A stretch of 64,000 nt of DNA, taken from positions 3,348,001-3,412,000 of the forward strand of contig NZ_CP047420.1 in assembly GCF_009866655.1 (NCBI RefSeq), given 5' to 3'. Below, piece after piece: positions 8,725 to 17,876 of the stretch. The notes under the pieces are model-generated. The model did not search any database. It was not told the DNA's origin and worked only from the letters and a program-made list of their open reading frames with translations. Source of the stretch: Rathayibacter sp. VKM Ac-2804 (GTDB lineage: Bacteria; Actinomycetota; Actinomycetes; Actinomycetales; Microbacteriaceae). Positions within the stretch are counted from its first letter, which is position 1; each line of letters starts with the position of its first letter. The position numbers and the translations under genes are program-made.

Positions 8725-9297
8725 TCAGTCCGTGGTCAGGACGAGGGTGCGCTGCGTGAGGGTGCCGTCGGGGGACTCGACGGCGAGGGTGATCAGTGTC
8801 TCGGCGTCGCGGCAGGGGACGGAGAGGGCGGAGTAGCCGGTCACGGAGAGGTCGACGGGGTCGCCGGACTGCGCATCGGTCGTGCCGACGGCGAGACGGG
8901 CGGCGACGCCGCCCTCGGTCTGCCAGGAGAGCGCGACCGGGACGGAGGCGGTGCGGTCGCCGGCGCAGTCGATCGTCGCGGGCGAGGCGGTGAAGGAGAG
9001 GACGGCGGCGGCGGCGGATTCGGGGGCGGCCGAGGCGACGACTCCCTCGGTCGGGGAGGCGGCCGAGGGGGCGTCTGCGGCGGGGGCGGTCGTCTCCGCC
9101 GCGGGCCCGGTCGTCGCGGCCTCGGTGGGCGCGGTCGACGGGGCGGCGGCGGCCGAGGCGGAGGGGGCGACCGGGGTGGACGTCGGGGCGCCCGCGCCGT
9201 CGGCCGGGCGGACGAGGAGGACGATCGCGACGATCACGGCGACGAGGCCGAGGACCGCGAGGACGATCCCGAGGGTGCGGGCGGTACGGGGCGGCAT
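8725..9297 (-). CDS. membrane-anchored extracytoplasmic protein, unknown function
   Basis: The 190-residue protein has one N-terminal hydrophobic segment (about residues 8-29, TLGIVLAVLGLVAVIVAIVL), then a 65-residue linker almost entirely of Ala, Ser, Thr and Pro, then a beta-rich domain of about 95 residues with two cysteines (TIDCAGD and VPCRDAE) that could form a disulfide. This is a typical layout for an anchored cell-wall protein with an Ig-like head. GAGGAG precedes the ATG. There is no sorting motif. Its function is unknown; the neighbouring surface peptidase gene may be coincidental. Confidence 0.72.
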   Translation of the reverse strand: MPPRTARTLGIVLAVLGLVAVIVAIVLLVRPADGAGAPTSTPVAPSASAAAAPSTAPTEAATTGPAAETTAPAADAPSAASPTEGVVASAAPESAAAAVLSFTASPATIDCAGDRTASVPVALSWQTEGGVAARLAVGTTDAQSGDPVDLSVTGYSALSVPCRDAETLITLAVESPDGTLTQRTLVLTTD

Positions 9298-9309
9298 CGG
9301 GACTCCTCG

Positions 9310-9423
9310 GTGGTGCGGGTGCTGTGGTGCGTCGGTGCGGAAGTGCGGGCGTTCGGAGGTGCGGAGGTGCGGGCGTGCGGAGGTGCGGAGGTGCGGTCGT
9401 GCGGCGTTGCGGTCGTGCGGAGA
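9310..9423. repeat. short tandem repeat, GTGCGGAGG-like units
   Basis: About 110 bases made of degenerate 9-10-bp units such as GTGCGGAGG, GTGCGGGCG and GTGCGGTCG lie between the secreted-protein gene and the M14 peptidase terminator. The units keep GTGCGG and vary in the last bases. Any reading frame through it gives only low-complexity Arg/Cys/Gly sequence, so I regard it as non-coding. Confidence 0.75.
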
Positions 9424-9432
9424 GAGCGAGGC

Positions 9433-9467
9433 GGGAGGGCCGGCGGATCGTGCTCGCCGGCCCTCCC
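9433..9467 (-). terminator. terminator of the M14 peptidase gene
   Basis: GGGAGGGCCGGC and GCCGGCCCTCCC form a perfect 12-bp stem with an 11-base loop, 11 bases past the peptidase stop codon on the minus strand. No clear T-run is visible. Confidence 0.7.
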
Positions 9468-9477
9468 GGGGCGGAGG

Positions 9478-12400
9478 CTACGCCTCCTCGGCCTCGCGGC
9501 GGCTGCGGGCGATCAGCAGGGCGCCGAGACCGAGCACGACAGCACCTCCCGAGAGCAGCAGCCAGGGGCCGGTGTCGACGCCGGTCGACGCGAGGCCGCC
9601 GGTGCCGGGCGTCGCGACGGGTGCCGCGGTCGCCGTGGCGGTGGGCTCCGGAGCCGCGGTGGGCGCGACCGTCGGAGCGGCGGTCGCGGTCGGCTCCGGC
9701 GTGGCGGAGGGCTCCGGGGTCACCGTCGGCTCGGGAGTCGCGGTGGGCTCCGGGGTCGCGGTCGGCTCGGGCGTGGCCGTCGGCTCGGGAGTCGCGGTCG
9801 GCTCCGGCGTCGCGGTCGGCTCAGGAGTCGCCGTCGGCTCCGGCGTCGCGGTCGGCGTCGCCGTCGGCTCCGGCGTCCCCGGCAGCTCGACGGCCGCGCC
9901 CTCGGGCGCCACGGCGAGCAGCGCTCGGGCGACGTCGCTGAACGCGCCGACCGGGTGGTTGCGGAAGACCGGCGAGGTGCCGAAGAGGAAGCCCTCGGTG
10001 CCCGACTCCGTCGCGAACGAGACGGCCGAGGCCTGCCCGGCCGCGTCGCTCCGGGACTGGCCCTCGGAGGCGACCCAGTGCCCGGCGACGAAGGTGTCCT
10101 CGGCGGCGTAGCTCTGCTCCACCGTCACGGACGCGTCGAAGCCGTCGAACCAGAGGGCCGGCGAGACGAAGGCGGTGTCCTGCGGATAGTCGCCGAGGAT
10201 CCCGTCGGCCGGGGTCTCGACCGAGACGATGCCGTTCGAGCCGCCGGTGCCGGTCTGCGCGGTCAGCGTCGCCAGGCCGAAGTCGGTCGCGAAGGCCGCT
10301 CCCGCTCCGCCGCGGCCGACCACGTCGCCGCCCGCCGCGAGGAACTCCTCGACGGCGGTGCGGCCCGCGGCCTGCTCCGGGGTGAAGGACAGCGCGCGGC
10401 CCAGCAGCAGCACGTCCGCGTCGGTCAGGACGGTCTCGCCCGAGGCGAGCGTCTCGGCCGTGACGGCGACCGCGTCGGCGAAGCCGAGCTTGGCCAGCGC
10501 GTCGCGGTCCTCGTGCGAGCCGGAGTAGGCGACGCGGACGGCGGAGAGCGCGGTGCCGTCCTCGTCCTCGATCCGCTCGGCGGTGGTCGCCGAGAAGTCG
10601 ACGCCGAACTCGGCGGCGGCGGCCTTCGCGGCGGCGAGGCCGTCGGCGTCGGCGCGGAGGGCGATCGTGCCGTCGGCGAACTGCTCGAGCGCGACTCCGG
10701 CGCCCAGGAGCGCGTTCACCGCCTGGTACTCGAGCACGCCGCGCGGCTCGAAGGCGAGGTAGCCGGCGTCCGCGGGGACGCTGCCGCTCGGAGCGACCGC
10801 GGTGACCGGCTCGAGCTCGACGGCGGGCATCGGGTCGAGCGTGGAGCCGACCGGGATCACGTCGGCGCCCCAGAGCAGCGAGAGGCTCCAGGCCGAGACG
10901 TCGTACATCTCGGGCACGCGGTCGGAGATGTCGGTGCCGTCGGCGAGCAGCACGTTCGCGAGGCCGCGGACGGGCTGGTGCATGTCGACGACGTAGGAGC
11001 CGGCCTGGTAGGTCGTGCCGCCCGCGGTCATCGCCGTGGTCGTGCGGTCGACCTCGACGCCGTGCGCGAGCAGCTGCGCGACGAGGGTCTCGGCGTCGGA
11101 CGCCGAGCGCTGGGCGTCACCGGCGGGGATGACGTAGGCGCGGGGGTACTCGGTCGTGTAGACGTCGGTCTTGTCCCAGATCTCGGTCCACTCGGTCGGC
11201 GTGCCGGCCGGCAGGTCCGAGGCGGAGACGTCGGCGGGGATCTCGACGGCGGGGGCGCCGGTGACGCCGCGCTCGAAGATCTGCACCTGGTTGCTCAGCA
11301 GGGCGTCGCGGTTGGCCTCGATGTAGTCGACCGAGGCGTCCATGACGATCCCGGCGATCTCGATGTCGATGTCGGCGTTCGCCTGGCCCTCGGCGATCTG
11401 CTCGGGCGTCTCGTTGTCGGTGCGGCCCAGCGGCAGCTCGACCGTGTTGGTGATCGCGCCCTGGAAGGCGACGTACTGCGGCGCGAAGATCGGGGGCCAG
11501 TCGTCCCAGCCCGCGCGGATGTCGCGGTAGGGGATCAGGATCTGGCCCGTGTTCTCGGTCGTGACGCTGCCGTCGGCCGCCTTGTAGGTGTTGCCGGGCA
11601 CGTCCGCCTCGACGACGCGGCGCTCGATCTCGAGCGCGGTCGCGTAGGCGTGCGGCAGGAACAGGTCGTACTCGTAGTTTTCGCCGTGCGGCGGGCCGCA
11701 GGGCTCGACCTGCAGGATGCCGGTGTAGCCGTGGATGTCGATGAAGTAGGTCGGCTGCAGGACGCTGGAGAGGTCGCGGATGACGGCCGCCTCGTTGGTC
11801 GCTCCCGTGATCATGTCGCGGTTGGGGTCGTAGCCCGCCGCGACGGCGCGCTGGCCGAGGGCCCGGCCGTCGGGGTTGTTGGTGACGGTGAAGTAGAGGC
11901 GGTTGCCCTCGAGGAGCGCCTCGGTCTCGGCGTCCTCGGCGGTGGCGACCTTCTCGATGTAGTCCAGGATCGCGTCGGATCCCTCCCACTCGTTGCCGTG
12001 GATGTTGCCGTTGAACCAGGTCGGCACCTTGTACTCGGCCATCAGCTCGGCGTCGGCTGCGGCCGCCTCCGGCTCGTTCTTCAGGCGATCGCGCCACTCG
12101 GCCTGCTGCGCGGTCTCGGCGGCGGACTCGGGTGCGGTGACGGTGACCAGGTAGATGTCGCGGCCGAGGCCGGACTTCCCGACCACCTGGGTCGAGACGC
12201 GGTCGGAGCGCGCGGCGAGGTCGTTCAGCGCCGGCGCGATCTGGTCGTACGGCGTGACGCCGCGGGTCAGCGAGGCGTCGGTCGGATCGACCGCGACCTC
12301 GGTGAGGGCTTCCCGGTAGGGGTAGCTCGCGGGCTCGGTGATCGGCGCCGAGGCGGGGCGGACGAGGTCCACCCGCTCGAAGGCGGAGGGTGCGGCGGCG

Positions 12401-12507
12401 GTCGGTGTCGCGGTGGTGGTCGCTGTCGCGGCGGGCGCGATCAGCAGACCGCCGGCGGCGAGCGCGAGGGCCGCGCAGCCGGAGGTCAGGGCGGTGCGTG
12501 TTCTCAA
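9478..12507 (-). CDS. M14 zinc carboxypeptidase, cell-wall anchored (LAxTG)
   Basis: This 1009-residue secreted metallopeptidase has a signal peptide (hydrophobic core about residues 10-28, ending APAATA) and an M14 domain. The zinc motif HGNEWEG lies near residues 168-174, the third ligand in IDIHGYTG near 257, and the likely catalytic Glu in NTVELPLG near 355. A long beta-rich region follows, then a tandem (TPEPTA)n stretch at about 880-960, and a sorting tail LASTG, hydrophobic segment, RSRRE. LAxTG is the motif recognised by actinobacterial class E sortases. The start is TTG with only a weak ribosome site. It probably trims peptides outside the cell. Confidence 0.9.
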   Translation of the reverse strand: MRTRTALTSGCAALALAAGGLLIAPAATATTTATPTAAAPSAFERVDLVRPASAPITEPASYPYREALTEVAVDPTDASLTRGVTPYDQIAPALNDLAARSDRVSTQVVGKSGLGRDIYLVTVTAPESAAETAQQAEWRDRLKNEPEAAAADAELMAEYKVPTWFNGNIHGNEWEGSDAILDYIEKVATAEDAETEALLEGNRLYFTVTNNPDGRALGQRAVAAGYDPNRDMITGATNEAAVIRDLSSVLQPTYFIDIHGYTGILQVEPCGPPHGENYEYDLFLPHAYATALEIERRVVEADVPGNTYKAADGSVTTENTGQILIPYRDIRAGWDDWPPIFAPQYVAFQGAITNTVELPLGRTDNETPEQIAEGQANADIDIEIAGIVMDASVDYIEANRDALLSNQVQIFERGVTGAPAVEIPADVSASDLPAGTPTEWTEIWDKTDVYTTEYPRAYVIPAGDAQRSASDAETLVAQLLAHGVEVDRTTTAMTAGGTTYQAGSYVVDMHQPVRGLANVLLADGTDISDRVPEMYDVSAWSLSLLWGADVIPVGSTLDPMPAVELEPVTAVAPSGSVPADAGYLAFEPRGVLEYQAVNALLGAGVALEQFADGTIALRADADGLAAAKAAAAEFGVDFSATTAERIEDEDGTALSAVRVAYSGSHEDRDALAKLGFADAVAVTAETLASGETVLTDADVLLLGRALSFTPEQAAGRTAVEEFLAAGGDVVGRGGAGAAFATDFGLATLTAQTGTGGSNGIVSVETPADGILGDYPQDTAFVSPALWFDGFDASVTVEQSYAAEDTFVAGHWVASEGQSRSDAAGQASAVSFATESGTEGFLFGTSPVFRNHPVGAFSDVARALLAVAPEGAAVELPGTPEPTATPTATPEPTATPEPTATPEPTATPEPTATPEPTATPEPTATPEPTVTPEPSATPEPTATAAPTVAPTAAPEPTATATAAPVATPGTGGLASTGVDTGPWLLLSGGAVVLGLGALLIARSRREAEEA

Positions 12508-12648
12508 GCGGAGATCTTTCGTGTCGGAGGTCGGCGCGGACGAGGCTCCGCGCTCGCTCCTGCGTCATCGACCTCGAAGCAACGTGTGAACCCTCTCAGG
12601 AACCTAGGCCACCCGTGTTTCCGGCACGTGTCACGCCCGCCCCCCCCT

Positions 12649-12709
12649 CGCGAGATGCCACTTGTGCGCGCGACACGCCGTGAAAGGCGTGCACAAGTGG
12701 CATCTCGCG
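12649..12709 (+). repeat. palindromic element family 1, copy 2
   Basis: Arms CGCGAGATGCCACTTGTGC and GCACAAGTGGCATCTCGCG (loop GCGCGACACGCCGTGAAAGG and a few more bases) lie between the GntP stop codon and the M14 peptidase start. The orientation matches copies 3 and 4. Confidence 0.9.
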
Positions 12710-12725
12710 CTGGGGGTCAGCGGGG

Positions 12726-14222
12726 TCAGCCCAGGAAGAGGGAGAGGAGGAGCACCATGCCGAGGGCCAGGACCGAGGCGAGGGAGACGCCGACCGTCAC
12801 CGACTTGAGGGCGCCGCGGACGGACTGGCCGAGGAAGCTCTGCAGCAGCCAGAAGGTGTTCGAGGTGACGTGGATGCAGAACAGCGCGCCGGAGCCGGCG
12901 GCGAGCGCGATCAGCAGCGGGTCGAGTCCGAGGGTCGCGGCGACCGGGGCGACGACGCCCGCGGCGGTGATCGCCGAGAGGGTGACCGAGCCGACGGCGA
13001 TGTGCAGCACGGCCGCCATCACCCAGACCAGCAGCAGCGGCGCGGAGGCGTTCGCCGAGAAGTAGCCCTTCAGCACCTCGCCGAGGTCGCCCTCCGCGAT
13101 CACCGCGGCGAGCGCCCCGCCGACGCCGGTGAGCAGGAAGATCTGGCCGCCGTCCTGGAAGCCCTTCGCCACCGCCTTCTCCATCCGCGCCGTGCCCGCG
13201 ACCGAGCGGCCGACGAGCCCGGTGGCGATCACGGCGAGCAGCAGCGCGATCACCGGGTTGCCGAGGAACTGCAGCACCGGCACCTCCGCGCCCGCGACCG
13301 AGAGCACGGCCTGAGCGGCGATGAGCAGCAGCGCGAGCAGCATCGGGGCGAACAGCAGGAGCAGCGGGCGCTCGCGCGGGGCGTCGGCGTCGTGCGCGAC
13401 GGCGGAGTCGAGCGCTCCGGCGGAGTCACGGCCACCGTCCGTCCCGCGCTCGCCGCCGTCGGACGGGCCTCCCGCGGATCGTGCGGACCCGGCCGAGGCC
13501 GACCCGCCGGCGGCCTCGCCCTCCACCCGCTCCCCCGCCGGCACCGTGGCGAGCCCGGCGGTCTCGTCGCGGACGACGAGCTGCTCGTCGCGCGCCGGGT
13601 CCCAGAAGCCCATCCGGAAGGCGAGCGACATCAGGAGGATGGTGAGCACCACGGTCGGCGCGACCACCGCGAAGCCGCCCAGCATCATCACGCCGAGCGG
13701 CACCCCGAGCAGCCCCGCGAGCGCCACGGCCGCGAAGCCCGGCACCATCATCACGATGCCCATCTCGAGGCCGACGGCGAAGGTGACCGCGACGATCCCG
13801 GTGCCGTTCCGGCCGAGCCGCGGCGCGATCCTCCGGGCGAGCGGTGCCGCGATGACGATCAGGGCGTCGACGAAGATCGTCTGCAGATACGTGGCGAAGG
13901 ACAGCCCCAGCGCGTAGGGGATGCCGCGCTTGCCGAAGACCCGCAGCAGCCCCTCGACGAGGCGCACGACGGCGCCCATCTCGTTGAGCATCGCGCCGAT
14001 CAGGACGCCCCAGCCGATCAGGAGCCCCGCCTCCATCATCACCTCGCCGAAGCCGCGGGTCATGGTCGAGACGGTGTCGACGGGACCGAGCCCGGTCAGC
14101 AGCCCGATGGCCGCGGCGCCCACGGCGAGCGCGAGCACCGGATTGAAGCGGAAGCGGACGATCGCGACGACGACCACGACGATGACCAGGGCGACGACGC
14201 CGAGGGTGTACCACTCCGGCAT
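12726..14222 (-). CDS. GntP family permease (gluconate:H+ symporter-like)
   Basis: The 498-residue integral membrane protein has about 12 hydrophobic segments and the GntP hallmarks, including FRFNPVLALAVGA near the N-terminus, GIPYALGLSFATYLQTIFVD, and TSNTFWLLQSFLGQSVRGAL near the C-terminus. Family members import gluconate or related sugar acids with protons. A long hydrophilic insert of Gly/Ser/Asp (about residues 215-290) sits in the central cytoplasmic loop. The ATG at 14222 follows GGAGGAGG. It is divergent from a Gfo/Idh/MocA oxidoreductase, which suggests a shared sugar-acid function; this is inferred. Confidence 0.92.
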   Translation of the reverse strand: MPEWYTLGVVALVIVVVVVAIVRFRFNPVLALAVGAAAIGLLTGLGPVDTVSTMTRGFGEVMMEAGLLIGWGVLIGAMLNEMGAVVRLVEGLLRVFGKRGIPYALGLSFATYLQTIFVDALIVIAAPLARRIAPRLGRNGTGIVAVTFAVGLEMGIVMMVPGFAAVALAGLLGVPLGVMMLGGFAVVAPTVVLTILLMSLAFRMGFWDPARDEQLVVRDETAGLATVPAGERVEGEAAGGSASAGSARSAGGPSDGGERGTDGGRDSAGALDSAVAHDADAPRERPLLLLFAPMLLALLLIAAQAVLSVAGAEVPVLQFLGNPVIALLLAVIATGLVGRSVAGTARMEKAVAKGFQDGGQIFLLTGVGGALAAVIAEGDLGEVLKGYFSANASAPLLLVWVMAAVLHIAVGSVTLSAITAAGVVAPVAATLGLDPLLIALAAGSGALFCIHVTSNTFWLLQSFLGQSVRGALKSVTVGVSLASVLALGMVLLLSLFLG

Positions 14223-14308
14223 GACGCCTCCTCCGCCCGCGGCGGCGCGGGTTCTCACACCCTAGGGGTGCGCGCCGCCGCCGCGGGAGTCGGCGGGCCG
14301 CATCGGCG

Positions 14309-14362
14309 AGTCGCCCGGGAGGGCTCGTTCTCCAGCCCGGGAACGAGCCTTCTCGGGCGACT
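14309..14362. promoter_or_regulatory. long imperfect palindrome between divergent genes
   Basis: AGTCGCCCG (14309-14317) pairs with CGGGCGACT (14354-14362), and GGCTCGTTC (14322-14330) with GAACGAGCC (14341-14349), giving an interrupted stem of about 20 bp. It lies between gntP-like (minus) and the oxidoreductase (plus). It may be an operator region or a dispersed hairpin; the sequence alone does not decide. Confidence 0.5.
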
Positions 14363-14427
14363 CAGGAGCTCCGGGCCTGCGCGACGGGGGCTCGGCGTCG
14401 TGCAGGAGGAGGGAATAGCGTGGCGGG

Positions 14428-15450
14428 ATGGCACTGACGCTTCCCGAGCCCCGGCTCCCCTCGCTCCTCGACTCCCCGGTGCTGCGCTGGGGAGTCCTCG
14501 CCCCCGGCTCGATCGCCGGCACCTTCGTCGACGCGCTGCAGAAGCACACGCGGCAGCGGGTCGTCGCCGTCGGCTCGCGCTCCCAGGAGCGCGCGGACGA
14601 GTTCGCGCGGCGCTTCGGCGTCGAGCGGGCCTCGGCCGGCTACGAGGCCGTCGTGAACGACCCGGAGGTCGACGTCGTCTACATCGCCTCGCCGAACTCG
14701 GAGCACGCGCGCCAGGCCCTGCGCGCGATCGCCGCGGGCAAGCACGTCCTCGTCGAGAAGCCGTTCGCCACCACGGCGGGCGAGGCCGAGATGATCGTCC
14801 ACGCCGCGCGCGACGCCGGCGTCTTCGCGATGGAGGCGATGTGGATGCGCTACCTGCCGCAGATGGACGTCGTCCGGCAGCTGCTCGCGGACGGCGCGGT
14901 CGGCGATCCCGCGCTGGTCTCCGCCGACTTCGGCGCCGCGTTCGCGTTCGACCCGGCCAGCCGCATCTTCGATCCGGCGCTGGCGGGCGGCGGCCTGCTC
15001 GACGTGGGCGTCTACGCCTCCTCGTTCGTCTCGATGGTGGCCGGCGCCCCGCAGAGCACCGTCGTCGCCGGCGCCCTGACCTCGACCGGGGTGGACGCGA
15101 TGGCGACGATCGTCGGGCGGCACGCGCACGGCGTCCAGTCGGTCGCGACGTCGACCGTGCTCGCCGACACCCTGCACGCCGCGAGCGTCGCGGGCAGCGA
15201 GGGGCGGATCGACGTGCACCCGTCGTTCTGGACGCCGAGCGGCGTCACCCTGACCCGCGGCTCCGACAGCGCCTCGTGGCGTGACGAGACGGGGCTGCAG
15301 GGCGGCGAGGGCCTCGCCTGGGAGGCGGTGCACCTCGCGCAGTACGTGGCGGAGGGGCGCACCGAGTCGCCGGTGCACCCGCTGGACGAGACGGTGCAGG
15401 TGGTGCGCACGCTGGACGAGGCGCGCCGGCGCCTGGGCGTCGAGGTCTGA
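14428..15450 (+). CDS. Gfo/Idh/MocA family oxidoreductase
   Basis: The 340-residue NAD(P)-dependent dehydrogenase has a Rossmann fold starting RWGVLAPGSIAGTFVDALQ, then VYIASPNSEHARQALRAIAAGKHVLVEKPFA, the family signature with the catalytic Lys of EKP. AMEAMWMRYLPQ and GGLLDVGVYASSF match the dimeric dihydrodiol/glucose-fructose type subgroup. TAGCGT lies six bases before the ATG, so this is probably a leaderless start. It is divergent from the GntP permease. Confidence 0.92.
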   Translation: MALTLPEPRLPSLLDSPVLRWGVLAPGSIAGTFVDALQKHTRQRVVAVGSRSQERADEFARRFGVERASAGYEAVVNDPEVDVVYIASPNSEHARQALRAIAAGKHVLVEKPFATTAGEAEMIVHAARDAGVFAMEAMWMRYLPQMDVVRQLLADGAVGDPALVSADFGAAFAFDPASRIFDPALAGGGLLDVGVYASSFVSMVAGAPQSTVVAGALTSTGVDAMATIVGRHAHGVQSVATSTVLADTLHAASVAGSEGRIDVHPSFWTPSGVTLTRGSDSASWRDETGLQGGEGLAWEAVHLAQYVAEGRTESPVHPLDETVQVVRTLDEARRRLGVEV

Positions 15451-15561
15451 CGCGCGGAAGTCCGATCTGCAGATGATCCGGCCACCCCGCGCCGCTCCTG
15501 CGCGGAGGAGAGCGCCTTCCGGGCGGGGTCGCCCGCGGATCGAACAGGCACCCGACAGTCG

Positions 15562-17118
15562 TCAGCCCGCCGGCAGCTCCACGCGGAAGCTCGTGCGCCC
15601 CGGCTCGGACTCGACCAGCACGCGTCCGCCGTGCGCGTCGACCACCGCCGCCACGATCGCGAGGCCCAGCCCCGTCGAGCCGGTCGTCCGCGCGCGGGAG
15701 GAGTCGCCACGGGCGAAGCGCTCGAACAGCACCGGCACCAGCGCCTCGTCGATGCCCGGACCGGAGTCGGTGATCGTCACCACCGCGATCGGCCGGCCGC
15801 GCTCGTCCCGGTCCTCGGCGAGCGCCGCGACGACGCGCGTCCCCGGCGGCGTGTGGACGGTGGCGTTCCGCAGCAGGTTCGCGACCACCTGGTGCAGCCG
15901 GAAGCCGTCGCCGCGGATCTCGATCGGCTCCTCCGGCAGGTCGAGGTCCCACTCGTGGTCGGGTCCGGCGACGTGCGCGTCCGATACGGCCTCGATCAGC
16001 ACCATCGTCAGATCGACCGGCTCCGTCTCGAGATCGCGGCCCTCGTCCAGGCGCGCCAGCAGCAGGAGGTCCTCGACGAGCGAGGTCATCCGGGTCGCCG
16101 CCGACTCGATCCGATCGAGCGAGTACTCCGCTGCCCCGGAGAGCTCGACGTCGCCGCGACGGGGCAGCTCGGCGTAGCCGCGGATGGCCGCGAGCGGCGT
16201 GCGCAGCTCGTGCGAGGCGTCGGCGACGAACTGCCGGACCTTGTTCTCGCTGGCCTGGCGCGACTCCAGAGCACCGCCGACGTGGTCGAGCATGCGGTTG
16301 AAGGCGGCGCCCACCCGGCCGACCTCGGTGCGGACGTCGGCGTCCTCCTCCGGCACGCGCTCGATCAGCTCGACCTCGCCGCGCTCCAGCGGCAGCTCGG
16401 CGACGCGGGTCGCCGTCGCCTCCACCCGCTCGAGCGGGCGCAGCGCCACCCGGATGATCGCGGTCGCGATCAGGGCGACCAGCAGCATCGCGAGCAGGAC
16501 GACGACGACCACGACGGTGGTGAGGGTGCCGAGCGTCTCCTCCGTCTGGCCGAGCGGGACGCCGACGAGCACGACCGCGCCGTCGACGAGCCGCGCCTCG
16601 ACCCGGTACTCGCCGAGGGCGCCGCCGAGGTCGAGCGTCGTCGCGTCGCCGAGGCTCTGCACAGCGTCGGCGAGGACGGAGTCGGCGGGCTCGGCGAACT
16701 CCCGGCAGGACCCGGAGCTGTCGATGTACGCGCCGGTGTAGGCGCCGGTCGACCCGAGCACCGCGGTGATCGTCTGGGTGTCCTGGTTCGGCCGCCCCGC
16801 GAAGTCGCCGCTCGGGCAGGTCGTCGCGCGCTCGATCGCGCTGGAGCCGGCGAACTGGCTCGGCCCGTCGAATCCGGCCAGCCGGTCCAGCGACTCCGAG
16901 AGCTGGGTCTCCGCGTTGTCGTAGAGGATCCCGCGCAGGGACAGCACGCTCACCGTGCCGACGATCCCCGCGGTCACCGCGACCAGCGCGACGACGGCGA
17001 CGACCATGCGGCGCCGCAGCGTCCACGGCGCGCGGCGGGCCGCGTTCGAGCGCCGCAGCGCGGACCGGGTGGCGAAGTCGCCGAGTGTGGGACGCAGCCG
17101 CCCGCCCCCGGTCGTCAC
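15562..17118 (-). CDS. sensor histidine kinase
   Basis: The 518-residue membrane kinase has a first transmembrane segment (about residues 38-60), an extracytoplasmic sensor of about 110 residues with two cysteines, a second segment (about 175-200), HAMP (to about 255), HisKA with ASHELRTPLAAIRG (phospho-His near 301), and HATPase_c with NLLRNATVHT, DSGPGIDE and GSTGLGLAIVAAV. The GTG start overlaps the response-regulator stop (GTGA), so the two are translated together. The layout is like PrrB/TcrY-type kinases; the signal is unknown. Confidence 0.95.
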   Translation of the reverse strand: MTTGGGRLRPTLGDFATRSALRRSNAARRAPWTLRRRMVVAVVALVAVTAGIVGTVSVLSLRGILYDNAETQLSESLDRLAGFDGPSQFAGSSAIERATTCPSGDFAGRPNQDTQTITAVLGSTGAYTGAYIDSSGSCREFAEPADSVLADAVQSLGDATTLDLGGALGEYRVEARLVDGAVVLVGVPLGQTEETLGTLTTVVVVVVLLAMLLVALIATAIIRVALRPLERVEATATRVAELPLERGEVELIERVPEEDADVRTEVGRVGAAFNRMLDHVGGALESRQASENKVRQFVADASHELRTPLAAIRGYAELPRRGDVELSGAAEYSLDRIESAATRMTSLVEDLLLLARLDEGRDLETEPVDLTMVLIEAVSDAHVAGPDHEWDLDLPEEPIEIRGDGFRLHQVVANLLRNATVHTPPGTRVVAALAEDRDERGRPIAVVTITDSGPGIDEALVPVLFERFARGDSSRARTTGSTGLGLAIVAAVVDAHGGRVLVESEPGRTSFRVELPAG

Positions 17119-17876
17119 TGCTCGGCGGGCTTCAGCAGGTAGCCGGCGCCGCGGACCGTGTGGATCATCGGCGAGCGCCCGGCGTCGATCTTCTTGCGGA
17201 GGTAGGAGATGTAGATCTCGACCACGCTCGATCTGCCACCGAAGTCGTACGACCAGACCCGGTCGAGGATCTGCGCCTTGCTCAGCACACGGCGGGGGTT
17301 CCGCATCAGGAAGCGCAGCAGCTCGAACTCCGTCGCGGTCAGCTCGATGTCGGTGCCGGCCCGGCGCACCTCGTGGCTGTCCTCGTTCAGGACGAGGTCG
17401 CCCACGACGACCTCCGGGTCGTCGGCGTCGTTGGCGAGCAGGGTGGAGCGGCGGATCAGCCCGCGCATCCGGGCGACGAGCTCCTCGAGCGAGAACGGCT
17501 TGGTGACGTAGTCGTCGCCGCCGGCGGTGAGCCCCGCGATGCGGTCGTCGAGCGCGTCCTTGGCGGTGAGGAAGAGGACCGGGGTCTCGCTGCCGTCGGC
17601 GCGGATCCGCTGGAGCACCTGCAGCCCGTCGATGTCGGGCAGCATCACGTCGAGCACGATGACGTCGGGGCGGAACTCGCGGGTGATCGTGATCGCGGAG
17701 CGGCCCTCGGCAGCGGTGCGCACCTCCCAGCCCTCGTAGCGCAGCGCCATCTGCAGCAGATCGGTGAGGGTGCTCTCGTCGTCGACGACGAGGACGCGGA
17801 TCGGCGTGCCGTCCGCTCGCTTGAGGCGGGTGCGCTGCGCGGAGGCGAGGTGCTTCGAAGGGGCCGGGGTGCTCAT
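17115..17876 (-). CDS. OmpR/PhoB family response regulator
   Basis: The 253-residue protein has a receiver domain (IRVLVVDDESTL with the acidic pocket; LDVMLPDIDG with the phospho-acceptor Asp near residue 76; the conserved Lys in DDYVTKPFS) and a C-terminal winged helix (about 155-250; ELTATEFELLRFLMRNPRRV, VVEIYISYLRKKID, RGAGYLLKP). It is paired with the kinase immediately downstream. The target genes are not evident from the window. A 25-residue N-terminal extension precedes the receiver. Confidence 0.95.
   Translation of the reverse strand: MSTPAPSKHLASAQRTRLKRADGTPIRVLVVDDESTLTDLLQMALRYEGWEVRTAAEGRSAITITREFRPDVIVLDVMLPDIDGLQVLQRIRADGSETPVLFLTAKDALDDRIAGLTAGGDDYVTKPFSLEELVARMRGLIRRSTLLANDADDPEVVVGDLVLNEDSHEVRRAGTDIELTATEFELLRFLMRNPRRVLSKAQILDRVWSYDFGGRSSVVEIYISYLRKKIDAGRSPMIHTVRGAGYLLKPAEQ

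Noticed and set aside
9310..9423. CRISPR array
   Set aside because: The units are 9-10 bp, degenerate and contiguous, with no spacers and no cas genes.
6820..13065. Very long open frame (over 2000 codons) on the plus strand
   Set aside because: It is antisense to at least four well-supported minus-strand genes and has only low-complexity Arg/Gly/Asp/Val composition; GC-rich DNA often gives such shadows.
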